A stretch of DNA of 64,000 nucleotides from Gemmatimonadota bacterium (GCA_009692115.1 SHZU01000001.1:194345-258344); one strand, 5' to 3'; counted from the stretch's first letter, positions 8,969 to 17,588 are shown. A program made the numbers and translations. The notes: generated by a model not told the origin, from the sequence alone.

Positions 8969-9940
8969 CTAGGGGAGCGGGTGACGGTGAGCGGCGGAGT
9001 ATCGCCCGGTCAGGTGGAATTCGAGTTGGCGTTCGATGTCGGTCAGGAGCCCGCTGGCGCCGAACCGGAACAAATCGGGCCGGAGATAGCGGTCGCCGAG
9101 CTCTTCTTTGATCAGCGCCAACCAGTCGAGGGATTCCTTGGCCTTCCGGATCCCTCCGGCGGGCTTGAATCCAACGGTGTGGCCGGTGCGTTCCTGGTAC
9201 GCTCGAATGGCCCGCGACATCACCAACCCGAACGACAAGGTGGCATTGGCGGTTTCTTTGCCAGTCGACGTCTTGATGAAATCGGCGCCGGCCATCATGC
9301 AGACCAGGCTGGCCCGGTAGACATCGCGCAGGGTGCCGAGTTCACCGGTGGCCAGAATCGTCTTGAGATGAGCGTCGCCGCAGGCGGCCCGGAAGGCCCG
9401 AACCTCGTCGTACAATGCCAGCCAGTTGCCGCCCAAGACGTGGGCCCGGGTGATGACGATGTCGATTTCCGCGGCGCCGGCCGCGACCGACGCCCGAATC
9501 TCGTCGACCCGCTGGGCAAACGGCGAGAGCCCGGCTGGAAATCCGGCGGAGACGGCCGCCACCGGAATCCCGCTCCCTTCGAGGGCCCGGACGGCGGCCT
9601 CGACGAAGACGTGATACACGCAGACGGCCGCCACCTGAATCGGGCGATCGGCGAAGCCCAGCGCTTCGAGCAGGTCATCCCGGACCGGTCGGCGGGCCTT
9701 GGCGCAGAGCCGCTCAACCCGCCGTACGGTGTCGTCACCCGAGAGGGTCGTCAGGTCCATGAGGGTGACCGCCCGGAGCAGCCACCCGAGTTGCCATTCT
9801 TTCTTGACCGTCCGGCGCTTGGTCAGGGTGTCGGCCCGCCGCTCGACGGCACTCCGGTTGATCCGGACCTCCCGGACCCAATCGAGATCGAGCGCCAGGC
9901 CGGGATTGCGGGGCAGCGGCATGCTCACGGTGGTTATCAC
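8969..9940 (-). CDS. deoC: Deoxyribose-phosphate aldolase
   Basis: Class I aldolase that splits 2-deoxyribose 5-phosphate into glyceraldehyde 3-phosphate and acetaldehyde during deoxynucleoside use. 323 aa, longer than the short E. coli-type enzyme because of an N-terminal extension of about 70 residues. The Schiff-base lysine lies in GADFIKTSTGKET, and the second active-site lysine in VGFKPAGGIRKAKE. The GTG start at 9940 overlaps the rhomboid stop (GTGA); an ATG six codons in (9922) is an alternative. The downstream ALDH16 gene would remove the acetaldehyde. Confidence 0.93.
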   Translation of the reverse strand: MITTVSMPLPRNPGLALDLDWVREVRINRSAVERRADTLTKRRTVKKEWQLGWLLRAVTLMDLTTLSGDDTVRRVERLCAKARRPVRDDLLEALGFADRPIQVAAVCVYHVFVEAAVRALEGSGIPVAAVSAGFPAGLSPFAQRVDEIRASVAAGAAEIDIVITRAHVLGGNWLALYDEVRAFRAACGDAHLKTILATGELGTLRDVYRASLVCMMAGADFIKTSTGKETANATLSFGLVMSRAIRAYQERTGHTVGFKPAGGIRKAKESLDWLALIKEELGDRYLRPDLFRFGASGLLTDIERQLEFHLTGRYSAAHRHPLP

Positions 9941-10671
9941 GGCATCCGATGGGCCACGCGGGCCGCAATCAGATCAGGGTTCCGGAACATCAGGACGAAC
10001 ACCATACCGGCCACGAACCCACCGGCGTGAGCCCAAAAGGCCACCCCTCCGGATTCCGCCTGGAGCGTTGGAATGCCGCCGACGAGTTGGAGCAAGAACC
10101 AGTAGCCGAGCATCGCGACAGCCGGGACCGCAATCCGGGTGATGAAGATCCCCAGGAACACCACCATATGGACCCGGACCTTGGGGTAGAGAATGATGTA
10201 GGCGCCCATGACCCCACTGATCGCGCCGGACGCCCCGACCATCGGAATCGCGCTGCTCGGGTTGACCGCCGATTGAGCGGCCGCCGCCGCGACCCCGGTG
10301 GCCACATAGAACAGCAGGAACCGGAGTTTGCCCATCGAGTCTTCGACGTTGTTTCCGAAGACCCAGAGAAACCACAGATTGCCGAGCAGGTGAAGCCAGC
10401 CGCCATGAAGGAACATCGAGGTGAGGACGGTGAGCCAATTGGCGGCCACCGTTTCGCAGCCAATCGCCCCGGCGCCCGGCACCGGGGTACCCGGGGCCAG
10501 GTTGCCGAGCACCGCGCCGGGAATCAGACCCAGTTCGCAGACCGACGCCGACAACTGCGGTTCGGTCCCGAGGCCCTGGAGAAACACCCAGGCCGCGATG
10601 TTGAGCCCGATCAGCAGGAAGGTGACGACCGGCGTGGCCAGGGTCGGATTGTCGTCCTTGTACGGGAACAT
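9937..10671 (-). CDS. Rhomboid family intramembrane serine protease
   Basis: Polytopic membrane protease, about 244 aa from the ATG at 10671 (MFPYKDDNP, the usual start of this subfamily); an in-frame ATG six codons upstream is possible. The first membrane segment follows at TPVVTFLLIGLNIAAWVF. Rhomboid features: HGGWLHLLGNLWFLWVFGN in the second helix region, nucleophile serine in GASGAISG, and catalytic histidine in AHAGGFVAGM. It cleaves membrane proteins within the bilayer; the substrate is unknown. It leads a minus-strand run with deoC and ALDH16. Confidence 0.93.
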   Translation of the reverse strand: MFPYKDDNPTLATPVVTFLLIGLNIAAWVFLQGLGTEPQLSASVCELGLIPGAVLGNLAPGTPVPGAGAIGCETVAANWLTVLTSMFLHGGWLHLLGNLWFLWVFGNNVEDSMGKLRFLLFYVATGVAAAAAQSAVNPSSAIPMVGASGAISGVMGAYIILYPKVRVHMVVFLGIFITRIAVPAVAMLGYWFLLQLVGGIPTLQAESGGVAFWAHAGGFVAGMVFVLMFRNPDLIAARVAHRMP

Positions 10672-10785
10672 CCTACAATATAAGGCCAAACCGGAACCCC
10701 ACCCGGCCCCTCCGTTCGTCCGAGGCGACCGACGCGGCGGCGGTTATATTCAGACCTGGAATCCACCTGCCGCGCAAGGTTCATC
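10672..10785. promoter_or_regulatory. Divergent intergenic region, rhomboid / proline dehydrogenase
   Basis: 114-bp spacer between divergent genes. A TATATT hexamer at 10745-10750 lies 36 bp before the proline dehydrogenase ATG and could be a -10 element on the + strand. An AATATA (TATATT on the minus strand) at 10677-10682 lies only five bases before the rhomboid ATG, so it would give a nearly leaderless message if used. No clear -35 boxes are seen. Confidence 0.3.
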
Positions 10786-11712
10786 ATGTCGATTGCCAGG
10801 TCCCTCATTCTTCGGGCCGCCGAGAGCCAGTGGCTGGCCGGTCAGATGTCGCGCCGCTCGTTCTCCCGGCGGGCCATTCGAAGGTTCATGCCCGGCGAGG
10901 AACTGGCGGACGCGATCGGCGCCGCCGCAACGCTCCAGGGCCAGGGGATGGGATCGTTGTTCACTCGGCTGGGGGAAGGATTGACGAAGCAGGCGGACGC
11001 CGACGCGGTGCGGGACCACTACCTCGACGTGTTCGACCAACTGGCGGCCCGCAAGCTCACGACTTGGATCTCGATCAAGCCAACCCAATTGGGACTCGAC
11101 TTGAGCGCCGACAAGTGCCTGAAATACTTGGATACGCTCGCAGCCAAAGCCGTCAGCACCGGGTCGTCACTCTGGATCGACATGGAGGACTCGACCTACG
11201 TCGACCGGACCCTGGGCCTCTACCGGGAACTGAAGGCCAAGTACGAGCCGGTCGGCCTGGCTATCCAGTCGTACTTGTTTCGGACCCCGAAGGACATCGA
11301 AGGTCTCCTGCCGCTCAAGCCGTGGATTCGGCTGGTCAAAGGGGCGTACGCCGAGCCGGCGGCAATCGCTTTCCCCGTCAAGCGCGATAACGATTGGGCC
11401 TTCTACGATCTTTCGCTCAAGATGCTGGAAGGCGTCAAGACGTATGGCGGGTTGGCCGTATTCGGTACCCATGACATCACCCTGTTGCAGCGAATCGTCG
11501 CGTCCGCCAAGGAACGGGGGGTCAAGCCAGGGCAGTACGAGATCCACATGCTGTACGGGATCCAGACCGCCGCGCAACGCGACTTCGTGGCCCAAGGCGA
11601 GGCGGTGAAAGTCCTGATCAGCTACGGCCACGCCTGGTTCAAATGGTATATGCGGCGCCTGGCGGAGCGGCCGGCCAACGTGATGTTCGTGCTGAAGAGT
11701 TTGGTCGGCTAG
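10786..11712 (+). CDS. Proline dehydrogenase (monofunctional)
   Basis: FAD-dependent oxidation of proline to pyrroline-5-carboxylate, 308 aa, the size of stand-alone PRODH enzymes. Barrel motifs: WISIKPTQLGLDLS, SLWIDMEDSTY, IQSYLFRTPKDIE, IRLVKGAYAEP, FGTHDITLLQ and YEIHMLYGIQ. The C-terminal signature helix contains YMRRLAERPAN, where the RRxxE arginines bind the proline carboxylate. No pyrroline-5-carboxylate dehydrogenase lies beside it; the nearby ALDH16 is not the usual P5C enzyme. A TATATT hexamer upstream may be its promoter. Confidence 0.93.
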   Translation: MSIARSLILRAAESQWLAGQMSRRSFSRRAIRRFMPGEELADAIGAAATLQGQGMGSLFTRLGEGLTKQADADAVRDHYLDVFDQLAARKLTTWISIKPTQLGLDLSADKCLKYLDTLAAKAVSTGSSLWIDMEDSTYVDRTLGLYRELKAKYEPVGLAIQSYLFRTPKDIEGLLPLKPWIRLVKGAYAEPAAIAFPVKRDNDWAFYDLSLKMLEGVKTYGGLAVFGTHDITLLQRIVASAKERGVKPGQYEIHMLYGIQTAAQRDFVAQGEAVKVLISYGHAWFKWYMRRLAERPANVMFVLKSLVG

Positions 11713-11755
11713 GGACGCCCCCTGACAAGGCGCCCCGGCGGCGGCATCTTACGGG

Positions 11756-13489
11756 ATGAAAACAGCCCTCGTCTTGGCATCCGCAGCGAGTCTGGCAAGC
11801 GCACTCCCCTTGCCCGCCCAGACCCCGCCCCGTTTTTCGGTCTCGTTCCCCGTTAGCCGGTCTGCCACGCCTCAGGACGGGCGGGTCCTCCTCCTTCTCT
11901 CGGCCGACTCGACCGCGGAACCCCGATTTCAGATCGCGGACGGTCTGACGACCCAACTGGTGTTCGGGATCGACGTCGACGGCATGAAGCCCGGGCAAAC
12001 CGTCACGGTCGACGCCAAGGCCTGGGGCTACCCGCTCCGGAGCCTCACCGACGTACCCCCGGGGCGCTACCGGGTCCAGGCGGTACTCAACCGGTACCAG
12101 ACCTATCGTCGGAGTGACGGACACACGGTCAAGCTCCCACCGGACCAAGGCGAGGGGCAGCAGTGGAACACCAAGCCGGGGAATCTTTTTAGTGTTCCGC
12201 GGTGGGTGGAGATTGGTGGGCTCGGCACTCGGGGCTCGGCGCTCGGCACTCGGCTGGAGCTGACTGAGGTGGTGCCGACGGCGGAGGCGCCGGTCACGTC
12301 GGAGTACATCCGGTACGAGAGGATTCAGAGCCGGCTCCTGACGGAGTTTTGGGGGACGCCGACGTTCTTGGCGGCGTGGGTGTTGCTTCCGGCTGGGTTC
12401 GATCGGCATCCGGAGGCGCGGTATCCCCTGGTGGTGAGCCATGGGCATTTTCCAGCTCAGTTCGGGGGGTTCCGCCCGGAGCCGCCTGACCCGAACCTCA
12501 AGCCGGACTATAGCGCCCGGTTCAGCTTGGCGGGCTATAACCGGATTCAGCAAACCCTGGCCCATCAGTTCTACCAGGATTGGACCGGGCCCAGCTTTCC
12601 CCGAGCCCTGCTGGTCGAGATCCAGCATCCGACGCCGTACTACGACGATTCGTACGCGGTCAACTCCGCCAACAACGGCCCCTACGGCGACGCGATCATG
12701 CGGGAGCTGATTCCGCACATCGAACGCAAGTACCGGGGCATCGGCCAGGGCTACGCCAGGATTACCTACGGCGGTTCGACCGGCGGCTGGGAAGCCATGG
12801 CGGTGCAGATGTTCTATCCGGACGAATTCAACGGGGCTTTTGTTGCCTGCCCCGACCCGATCGACTTTCGCCAGTTTACCAACATCGATCTCTATCGGGA
12901 GTCGAACGCTTACTGGCCCGACTCCAAGTGGAAGCGGACCCTCCGGCCCGGACACCGCAACTACCTCGGCCACGTCGACGCCACCGTCCAGGACGGGAAC
13001 TACCACGAATTGGCCATTGCCACCAAGGGCCGAAGCGGAGGGCAATGGGATGTCTGGCAGTCGGTGTTTTCCCCGGCCGGACCCGATGGGTACCCCAAGC
13101 CGATCTACGACAAGGTGACCGGCCGGATCGATCAGTCGGTTGCCGAGTATTGGAAGGAAAACTATGACCTCTCCCACATCCTGCGGCGGGATTGGAAGAC
13201 TCTCGGCCCCAAGCTCAAGGGCAAGCTCCACATCTATGTCGGGGACATGGACAACTACTATCTCAACAACGCCGTCTACCTGGTCGAAGACTTTCTCAAG
13301 ACGGCCACCCCCGCGGCCGACGCGGTCGTCGACTACGGCGATCGCGCCGAGCACTGCTGGAACGGTGACCAGGCCCGTTCCAACGCCTATTCGCGGCTCC
13401 GCTACCACCAAATGTTCATCCCCCGGATCATCGACCAGATCCGGAAAAACGGCCCACCACATGCAGACACGCTGAGCTGGCGCTACTAG
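11756..13489 (+). CDS. Secreted alpha/beta-hydrolase-fold esterase
   Basis: 577 aa with a cleavable signal peptide (residues 1 to about 22, ending in PLPAQ). An N-terminal beta-rich domain (about 25-150) is followed by an alpha/beta-hydrolase domain. The nucleophile elbow is ITYGGSTGGWEAMA, as in putative-esterase (esterase D-like) proteins, and YGDRAEHCWNGD near the C-terminus may carry the catalytic histidine. The substrate is unknown. Residues about 156-167 (LGTRGSALGTRL) come from a heptamer array between the two domains. The 77-aa gene follows, with its strong ribosome-binding site overlapping this stop codon. Confidence 0.8.
   Translation: MKTALVLASAASLASALPLPAQTPPRFSVSFPVSRSATPQDGRVLLLLSADSTAEPRFQIADGLTTQLVFGIDVDGMKPGQTVTVDAKAWGYPLRSLTDVPPGRYRVQAVLNRYQTYRRSDGHTVKLPPDQGEGQQWNTKPGNLFSVPRWVEIGGLGTRGSALGTRLELTEVVPTAEAPVTSEYIRYERIQSRLLTEFWGTPTFLAAWVLLPAGFDRHPEARYPLVVSHGHFPAQFGGFRPEPPDPNLKPDYSARFSLAGYNRIQQTLAHQFYQDWTGPSFPRALLVEIQHPTPYYDDSYAVNSANNGPYGDAIMRELIPHIERKYRGIGQGYARITYGGSTGGWEAMAVQMFYPDEFNGAFVACPDPIDFRQFTNIDLYRESNAYWPDSKWKRTLRPGHRNYLGHVDATVQDGNYHELAIATKGRSGGQWDVWQSVFSPAGPDGYPKPIYDKVTGRIDQSVAEYWKENYDLSHILRRDWKTLGPKLKGKLHIYVGDMDNYYLNNAVYLVEDFLKTATPAADAVVDYGDRAEHCWNGDQARSNAYSRLRYHQMFIPRIIDQIRKNGPPHADTLSWRY
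12221..12255 (+). repeat. Five-unit heptanucleotide array inside the esterase gene
   Basis: Units read CTCGGCA, CTCGGGG, CTCGGCG, CTCGGCA, CTCGGCT. As at the other loci there are exactly five. It lies in the segment joining the N-terminal beta domain to the catalytic domain and keeps the frame open. Confidence 0.92.
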
Positions 13490-13499
13490 GAGGTTTTCA

Positions 13500-13733
13500 A
13501 TGGCGTTTCGGAAATTCGTCGATCGGGACGGACACGAGTGGGAAGTGCGACCCCGGACCCGATCCGACTGGGACTTGGCCCCGTTCGGCGGGAATCCGCA
13601 CCGGTCACGAAACGCGCCCTCGCCGGGGTACGAGAAGGACCCATTCGAGTTGAGCCGGGAGGAGCTGCAGACGCTGCTCGACTCGGCCCCGATCCCGAAG
13701 CCGCGGGCCAAGAAATCTCCCTTTGGGGACTGA
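13500..13733 (+). CDS. Small charged protein of unknown function
   Basis: 77 aa with no signal peptide or membrane segment. It begins MAFRKFVDRDGHEWEVRP, like short proteins that start with a W-containing sheet, and the rest is polar and proline-rich (ELSREELQTLLDSAPIPKP). A consensus Shine-Dalgarno AGGAGG (13488-13493) overlaps the TAG of the esterase and sits six bases before the ATG, so this is very likely a translated gene coupled to the esterase. I do not recognise a family. Confidence 0.75.
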   Translation: MAFRKFVDRDGHEWEVRPRTRSDWDLAPFGGNPHRSRNAPSPGYEKDPFELSREELQTLLDSAPIPKPRAKKSPFGD

Positions 13734-13804
13734 GCGACTAGGCACGGGACTGGAGCAACCACGATCCGGGCGGTAGTTTAACCCAACCCCACCACCAAGG
13801 CTCA

Positions 13805-15181
13805 ATGGCTGACGCTACCCCGGCGCCTGTCGACCGGCTGACCCGATTTTCCCATATCATCGGCCGAATCATCCCGGACGCCATGTCCACCGCCGTCGCG
13901 ATGCTGGTCCTGCTTGCGCTGGCGGCGTTGGCCATCGGTAATTCGGGCGCCACTGTGATGGACGCGTTTTACCGCGGCCTCTGGATGATGGTGCCGTTTA
14001 CCATGCAGATGACGCTGATCCTGGTCTTAAGCTCGACGCTTGGGGCTGCCCCGATCTTCCGTCGGATCGTGGCCCGGTTGTCCCGAATCCCGACCACCCG
14101 GGGCGGCGTCGTCTCGCTGGCCTGTTTCGTGGTGGCCTGCCTGGCCTATCTCTACTGGGGCTTGGCCATGGCGCTCGGTCCCCTGGTGGCCATCTATTTT
14201 GCCCGTGAGGCCGAGCAGAAGGGGATCTCGATCGACTTCCCGTTCCTCTTGGCGACCACGACCGCCGCCGGCTCGATTTGGCAGTTCGGCCTCTCGTCGA
14301 CGCCTGCCCTTTTGATGAACACGCCAGGTCATTTTCTCGAAAAGCACACCGGGTTGATGCCGCTCTCGACGACGCTGTGGGCCCCGGCAACTTTAGTCTT
14401 CATCGCGGTGTTTTTCGTGGCCGTGATTGTTGCGGCCCGGTGGCTCAACCCGAGCCGGCCCGAGCCGCTGTCGCAATTCCCGGACGCCTACCAACTCGCC
14501 GACCCGATCGCCGTGGCCGCAGCGGAACCGATCGACATGAGGGCGGTTGCCCCGAGCCTCTCGGACCGAGTCGAGCGGAGCTCGGTCCCGCTATTGGTAC
14601 TCTGCGCGGCGCTCGCGGCCTGGGTCTATTACCATTTTGCGGTCAAAGGCCTGGGTCTCGATCTCAACTCGCTCAACACCGTCCTCTTGATACTGGCGTT
14701 GCTCGTCCATCGCACCGTCAAGAACTTCACCACCGCGCTCCAGACGGCCATTCTCTCGTGTTGGCCCATCGTAGTGATGTACCATCTCTACGGCGGGGTG
14801 GCGGGCCTGATTCAGTTTACCACCGTGGGCACCGAGTTTGCGGGGGCGTTTGCCGCGATTGCAACGCGATACACGTTCCCGTTTCTCACCACCCTCGCGT
14901 CCACCATCGTTGCGACCTTCGTGCCGTCGAGCGGAGGCCAATGGGCCATCCAAGGCTTCGTGACCGCCACCGCCGCGGACGCGGTCGGCGTCTCGGTCCA
15001 ACGCGGCCTCCTGGCCGTCGGGATCGGCGACCAAATGGGCAACCTGATCACTCCGTTCTGGGCCGCAATCGGGGCCGGAATGGCCCGGATCGACTTCCGT
15101 CGTTTCATCGGCTACCAGTTTGCCTATGCCGCGATTTGGTTCGTGCTTGGCGTCCTGATCTTCACGTTCCTCCCCGCCTGA
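13805..15181 (+). CDS. atoE: Short-chain fatty acid transporter, AtoE family
   Basis: 458-aa integral membrane protein with about ten to twelve hydrophobic segments. AtoE-type features include VDRLTRFSHIIGRIIPDA at the N-terminus, the conserved WGLAMALGPLVA segment, SSTPALLMNTPGH, and VPSSGGQWAIQGF near residue 380. It imports short-chain fatty acids such as acetoacetate or butyrate by family precedent. It is followed two bases later by the aldo/keto reductase-Rid gene. No CoA transferase (atoDA) is present here. Confidence 0.87.
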   Translation: MADATPAPVDRLTRFSHIIGRIIPDAMSTAVAMLVLLALAALAIGNSGATVMDAFYRGLWMMVPFTMQMTLILVLSSTLGAAPIFRRIVARLSRIPTTRGGVVSLACFVVACLAYLYWGLAMALGPLVAIYFAREAEQKGISIDFPFLLATTTAAGSIWQFGLSSTPALLMNTPGHFLEKHTGLMPLSTTLWAPATLVFIAVFFVAVIVAARWLNPSRPEPLSQFPDAYQLADPIAVAAAEPIDMRAVAPSLSDRVERSSVPLLVLCAALAAWVYYHFAVKGLGLDLNSLNTVLLILALLVHRTVKNFTTALQTAILSCWPIVVMYHLYGGVAGLIQFTTVGTEFAGAFAAIATRYTFPFLTTLASTIVATFVPSSGGQWAIQGFVTATAADAVGVSVQRGLLAVGIGDQMGNLITPFWAAIGAGMARIDFRRFIGYQFAYAAIWFVLGVLIFTFLPA

Positions 15182-15182
15182 C

Positions 15183-16667
15183 ATGACCGAGGTTGAACGG
15201 TGCCGGCTCGGGGTCGGCTTGGAAGCATCGCGAGTCGTCACCGGCCTCTGGCAGATTGCGGACATGGAGCGGGACGGCCGGGTCCTCGACCTCGAGGCCG
15301 TGGCGGAATCGATGGCGCCTTATGCCGAGGCCGGCCTGACCAGCTTCGACATGGCGGATCACTACGGGTCGGCTGAGATCGTGGCCGGGCGGTTCCGGAG
15401 TCGGACCACGCGCCCGGTCGAATTGTTCACCAAGTGGGTCCCGACCCCCGCCGCCGGCAGCCGCGCGGAGGTCCGGGAGGCCGTCGAGCGGGCGCTCGAG
15501 CGGATGGCGATGCCGGCCCTCGACCTGCTCCAGTTCCACGCCTGGAACTACGCTGACCCGAGCTGGCTCGATCGGCTGTTCTGGCTCGACGAACTCCGCC
15601 ACGCGGGCCTTATCCGGCACCTGGGCCTCACGAATTTCGACACGGCTCATCTACGGATGGTGGTGGCATCGGGAATTCCGGTGGTGTCGAATCAGGTCTG
15701 CTTTTCGTTGCTCGACCAGCGTCCGGCCCGGGCGATGACGGCCCTCTGCGCGGCGACCGGCGTCAAGCTGCTCTGCTACGGAACGGTGGCCGGCGGCTAT
15801 TTGACCGAACGCTGGCTCGGCAAACCGGCCCCAGCCACCGATCCTGGGGCCACGTGGTCGGAGATGAAGTACGGGCGGTTCGTCACGGAGGCCGGCGGGT
15901 GGGAGTCGCTCCAGCAGGTGCTGGCGGTGGTGCATCGGATTGCCGGTCGTCACCAGGTGTCTATGGCCAACGTGGCCACGCGCTTCATTCTCGATCACCC
16001 GGGCGTTGGGGCCGTCATCATCGGCGCTCGCCTCGGTCAGTCGAGTCACTTGGCTGACAACCTTCGCGTCTTTGACGTTCATTTCACCGAGGCCGATCGG
16101 GCCGAACTCCAGGCGAGCCTCGGCGAGTTGACCCCGATCCCCGGCGACTCAGGCGACGAGTACCGGAAACCGCCATATCTGACTGCCTCCGGCGATCTCA
16201 GTCATCATGTCAGCGCGTTCCCCTCACCCTACCCCGTGCGGCCGGGCACCGGCGGCAAGACGCTCGCTCAATCCGGCACCAGTTGGGAATCCTTGGCCGG
16301 TTACTCCCGAGCCATCCGGATCGGCAACCGAATCCTGGTGAGCGGTACCACCGCCACTCACGGCGACCGGCTCATCGGCGGCGACGACCCGGCCGCCCAA
16401 ACCCACGCGGTCGTCGACAAGATTGAAGGCGCCCTTCAGTCGCTCGGCGGTCGCCTGGACCAGGTAGTCCGGACCCGGATCTTCGTTCGCGACCTCGCTG
16501 ATTGGGAGCCGGTAGCCCGGGCCCACGGCGAGCGGTTTGCCGGAATCCTGCCCGCCAACACCCTGGTCCGAGCCGAATTGATCGGACCGGAGTACCGAGT
16601 CGAGATCGAAGCCGAGGCCGTCGTCGACGGCAGCTACATTGACCTGCCACCCCGCTCACATTCCTGA
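15183..16667 (+). CDS. Aldo/keto reductase fused to a RidA/YjgF domain
   Basis: 494 aa. Residues 1 to about 325 form an aldo/keto reductase barrel: SFDMADHYGSAE carries the catalytic Asp and Tyr, LFTKW the Lys, LLQFHAWNY the His position, and a late VIIGARL stretch the cofactor-binding end. Residues about 350-490 are a Rid domain (RAIRIGNRILVSGTTATHG, VVRTRIFVRDLADWEPV, YRVEIEAEAVV). At the position of the catalytic arginine of canonical RidA the sequence reads VRAEL, so imine deaminase activity is doubtful. The fusion suggests the Rid domain handles or senses a reactive product of the reductase (inference). Confidence 0.85.
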   Translation: MTEVERCRLGVGLEASRVVTGLWQIADMERDGRVLDLEAVAESMAPYAEAGLTSFDMADHYGSAEIVAGRFRSRTTRPVELFTKWVPTPAAGSRAEVREAVERALERMAMPALDLLQFHAWNYADPSWLDRLFWLDELRHAGLIRHLGLTNFDTAHLRMVVASGIPVVSNQVCFSLLDQRPARAMTALCAATGVKLLCYGTVAGGYLTERWLGKPAPATDPGATWSEMKYGRFVTEAGGWESLQQVLAVVHRIAGRHQVSMANVATRFILDHPGVGAVIIGARLGQSSHLADNLRVFDVHFTEADRAELQASLGELTPIPGDSGDEYRKPPYLTASGDLSHHVSAFPSPYPVRPGTGGKTLAQSGTSWESLAGYSRAIRIGNRILVSGTTATHGDRLIGGDDPAAQTHAVVDKIEGALQSLGGRLDQVVRTRIFVRDLADWEPVARAHGERFAGILPANTLVRAELIGPEYRVEIEAEAVVDGSYIDLPPRSHS

Positions 16668-16689
16668 CCCCGATCGGAGTTTCCAGCCC

Positions 16690-17568
16690 ATGCCCGTTCG
16701 TCTTCGTGCCGCCCTGCTCCTCCTGGCCCTTGCCGCAACCCCGGCGAGCGCCCAGCAGAAACTCAAGATCTACATCTCGGTCGATATGGAGGGCATTGCC
16801 GGGGTCGTATCCAATGCCCAGGCCGGCGGCACGGACTATGAGTGGGCCCGCCCGCTGATGCTGGCAGAAACCAACGCCGCCATCGCCGGGGCGTTCGAGG
16901 CCGGCGCCACCGAGGTCGTGGTCAACGACGGACACGGGAGCCACACCAATCTCCGGGCCGACCTGCTCGACCGCCGAGCCACCCTGATTTCGGGAAGTCC
17001 CAAACCGATGGGGATGGTCGAGGGGCTCGATGGAACCTTCGACGCGGTCATCCTGATCGGATACCACGGTCATGCCAACCAGGTCGATGCGGTGATGGGT
17101 CACACGTATAGTCACGCCCTGCGGCACGTCCTGATCAACGGCCGCGAAGTCGGTGAATACGGCACGGCCGGCATGGTGGCTGGCTACTACCGGGTGCCGG
17201 TGGCGTTCGTCTCCGGCGACAAGGTGTTCGCCGAGGAGGCCAGGAAGTTCTTTCCCGGCGTGGAGGCGCTCGCGGTGAAGGAGGGGATCGGGTTTACGGC
17301 AGCCAAGACCCTGCACCCCGCCGTTGCCCGGGAGCGGATCACCGCCGGGGTCAAGACGGCCCTGGCCCGGCGGGCGGAGATGAAGCCGGTGTCGTTTACG
17401 GCGCCGATTACCCTCGAGGTCGAGTTGGGCTTGGCGTCCGACGCCGATGCCGTGATGTTCGTGCCCGGCATGGAGCGGGTCAGCGGATCGACCGTGAGGT
17501 ATCGGGCCGCTGACGCCCTGGTCGCCTATAAGGTATCGCGCCTGATTCGGATGTTGGCGCGGAACTAG
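16690..17568 (+). CDS. dppA: Secreted D-aminopeptidase, DppA/M55 family
   Basis: 292 aa from the ATG at 16690, which gives a clear signal peptide (MPVRLRAALLLLALAATPA, cut after SAQ); an in-frame upstream extension is unlikely. M55 zinc-ligand motifs are all present: SVDMEGIAGV (Asp, Glu), NDGHGSHTNL (His), GYHGHANQ (His) and GEYGTAGM (Glu). DppA homologues release N-terminal D-amino acids from short peptides such as cell-wall fragments; most are cytoplasmic, so export is notable. It lies just after the reductase-Rid gene on the same strand. Confidence 0.9.
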   Translation: MPVRLRAALLLLALAATPASAQQKLKIYISVDMEGIAGVVSNAQAGGTDYEWARPLMLAETNAAIAGAFEAGATEVVVNDGHGSHTNLRADLLDRRATLISGSPKPMGMVEGLDGTFDAVILIGYHGHANQVDAVMGHTYSHALRHVLINGREVGEYGTAGMVAGYYRVPVAFVSGDKVFAEEARKFFPGVEALAVKEGIGFTAAKTLHPAVARERITAGVKTALARRAEMKPVSFTAPITLEVELGLASDADAVMFVPGMERVSGSTVRYRAADALVAYKVSRLIRMLARN

Positions 17569-17588
17569 CCCGCGGGCCGTGCTCAGGA

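Noticed and set aside
11639-13762. Long antisense open frame of about 700 codons opposite the esterase, and similar long ones opposite pstA, deoC, LVIVD and others.
   Set aside because: These are typical of GC-rich DNA. They show low-complexity R/P/G/H composition, no domains, and lie fully opposite recognised genes.
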